Below, in pieces: positions 31,421-32,273 of a stretch of DNA of 32,273 bases. The notes under the pieces were generated by a model. That model was not told the DNA's origin and searched no databases. It saw only the letters and a list, made by a program, of their open reading frames with translations. The DNA is from Clostridium saudiense (GTDB lineage Bacteria; Bacillota; Clostridia; Clostridiales; Clostridiaceae), in the NCBI RefSeq assembly GCF_000577815.1, contig NZ_CBYM010000037.1, positions 1 to 32,273 on the forward strand. Reading direction: 5' to 3'. The position numbers were made by a program, and so were the translations under genes. Positions within the stretch are counted from its first letter, which is position 1. Each line of letters begins with the position of its first letter.

Positions 31421-32020
31421 ATGCCAGTAAGAATTGCTATACTAGGTGGACCAAGATGTGGAAAAACAACATTAATTCAACAATTATACGTAGATTTAAA
31501 AATCAGAGATATAAATGTAGGAGTTGCTACAGAATATAGTACTGATTATTTAAGAGATAAGGGAATGATTGAATCAATTTCAGAACAATATGGAATTTAC
31601 TTAGGTCAATTACATTTAGAAAAGAGCTTAGATTCACATGATTATGCAATAACTGACTATGCTACTTTTGTACCTTACATATACGGAAGATTAATGCTTG
31701 GAGATAAAACGAGAACTAAGAAAGAAATTGAAATCTTAAATGATTTATATAGCTTAGCAATCAGAGATCTACCACAATATGATCACATTTTCTTTGTACC
31801 AAGAGAATTTGGTTACAAGAAAGATGGAGTTAGATGGCAAGATGAAGAAGTTGCACAAATGGTGGACAAGGCTATCTTAGGATTCTTAGATGCTGAAAAT
31901 GTTAAGTATTCAGTAATTAAGGGATCAACTAAGGAAAGATCTGAACAAATTATGAAAATTGTTGGAATCAACAAGGAAATTGTACAACCTATTAAGGTTA
32001 AGGAAGTTGTAGAAAAGTAA
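31421..32020 (+). CDS. P-loop nucleotide-binding protein (AAA_28/NadR-like kinase fold)
   Basis: A 199-residue cytoplasmic protein with a Walker A loop GGPRCGKTT at residues 9-17. Then come ATEYSTDYLRDKG, DYAITDYATFVPYIYGRLMLGD and DHIFFVPREFG, a pattern like small nucleoside/nicotinamide-riboside-type kinases and AAA_28 ATPases. The start is ATG 31421: GGAGG lies eight bases upstream, while an in-frame TTG at 31406 overlaps that ribosome site and is rejected. Its own promoter precedes it and a terminator follows. The substrate is not evident. Confidence 0.75.
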   Translation: MPVRIAILGGPRCGKTTLIQQLYVDLKIRDINVGVATEYSTDYLRDKGMIESISEQYGIYLGQLHLEKSLDSHDYAITDYATFVPYIYGRLMLGDKTRTKKEIEILNDLYSLAIRDLPQYDHIFFVPREFGYKKDGVRWQDEEVAQMVDKAILGFLDAENVKYSVIKGSTKERSEQIMKIVGINKEIVQPIKVKEVVEK

Positions 32021-32072
32021 TTTTATTAAACGAATATATTTTTAAAATTAATGATAATTTTAAAATGTGAAA

Positions 32073-32117
32073 AGGTGGGGAAATCTATATTTTTATAGAT
32101 TTTAACCGCCTTTTTTT
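32073..32117 (+). terminator. terminator of the P-loop protein gene
   Basis: AGGTGG...AAATCTATA pairs with TATAGATTT...CCGCCT (one G-U pair) and is followed by a run of T. No gene is visible from here to the window end at 32273. Confidence 0.88.
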
Positions 32118-32273
32118 ATTTTTTTAGTAAAATATAAAAAGTCAGAATCTACGGATAACCTTGTGACGTCAGTAAAACTAATATCCTACGAAGTAAATTT
32201 TTTATGCTTTAGGAATTTATAAAGTAGTTTTTTATTTTATTATTATAATTTTATATATAGTACTATTTAGCAT

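Overview
The window is very AT-rich DNA with purine-rich (AGGAGG-like) ribosome binding sites and occasional TTG starts. The protein families point to Clostridium sensu stricto or a close relative: YfhO/GtrA membrane proteins, a MucBP-repeat surface protein, a GGDEF-EAL protein and lasso-type peptide maturation proteins. I saw no rRNA, tRNA, CRISPR array, transposase or integrase. The species cannot be named from this sequence.

Layout. (1) 26-2760: a GT4 glycosyltransferase and a Wzx-type flippase, probably the end of a surface polysaccharide operon, closed by a strong terminator. (2) 2845-10883: two paralogous giant beta-helix surface proteins on the minus strand, with a membrane acyltransferase on the plus strand between them. 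The larger paralogue has an SH3-like N-terminus and five 69-residue MucBP-type repeats but no visible secretion signal. The smaller one has a membrane anchor instead. (3) 11117-11977: a membrane-anchored metallophosphoesterase. (4) about 12145-19360 and 24262-26624: a peptide natural product (RiPP) locus. (5) 19778-24012: a GtrA / GT2 / YfhO membrane glycosylation operon set inside the RiPP locus. (6) 26897-29224: a sensory GGDEF-EAL protein. (7) 29223-30078: a possible structured RNA, two small convergent genes and a hairpin-rich leader. (8) 30285-32020: mannose-6-phosphate isomerase and a P-loop nucleotide-binding protein.

The RiPP locus is the main discovery. It has the leader-handling pair of lasso peptide clusters (B1, a PqqD-like leader binder, and B2, a transglutaminase-like cysteine protease). 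It also has an HPr-kinase-like peptide kinase, two PF14907-type nucleotidyltransferases (one with apparently dead catalytic residues), a SAM methyltransferase and an ABC exporter with a SEGQ signature. Four precursor genes share a leader (W5, P8, L10, L13, V15 and T18 at identical positions) and all end in a C-terminal serine, but their cores are long (about 60-80 residues), unrelated, and often Cys/His-rich. The ATP-dependent lasso cyclase (asparagine-synthetase-like C protein) is absent, and the cores lack the usual lasso ring residues. I infer a lasso-derived system without macrolactam formation: leader removal plus modification of the C-terminal serine (phosphorylation, then perhaps nucleotidyl or sugar transfer) on hypervariable, possibly metal-binding or disulfide-bonded peptides.

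The fourth precursor (24320-24623) is interrupted by one extra A in a seven-A run, so it is easily missed. A nearly identical 23-base block lies upstream of both the kinase and B1 genes, and a related palindrome (GTAATwwATTAC) lies upstream of the first nucleotidyltransferase, suggesting a shared operator. No dedicated regulator gene is visible in the locus.
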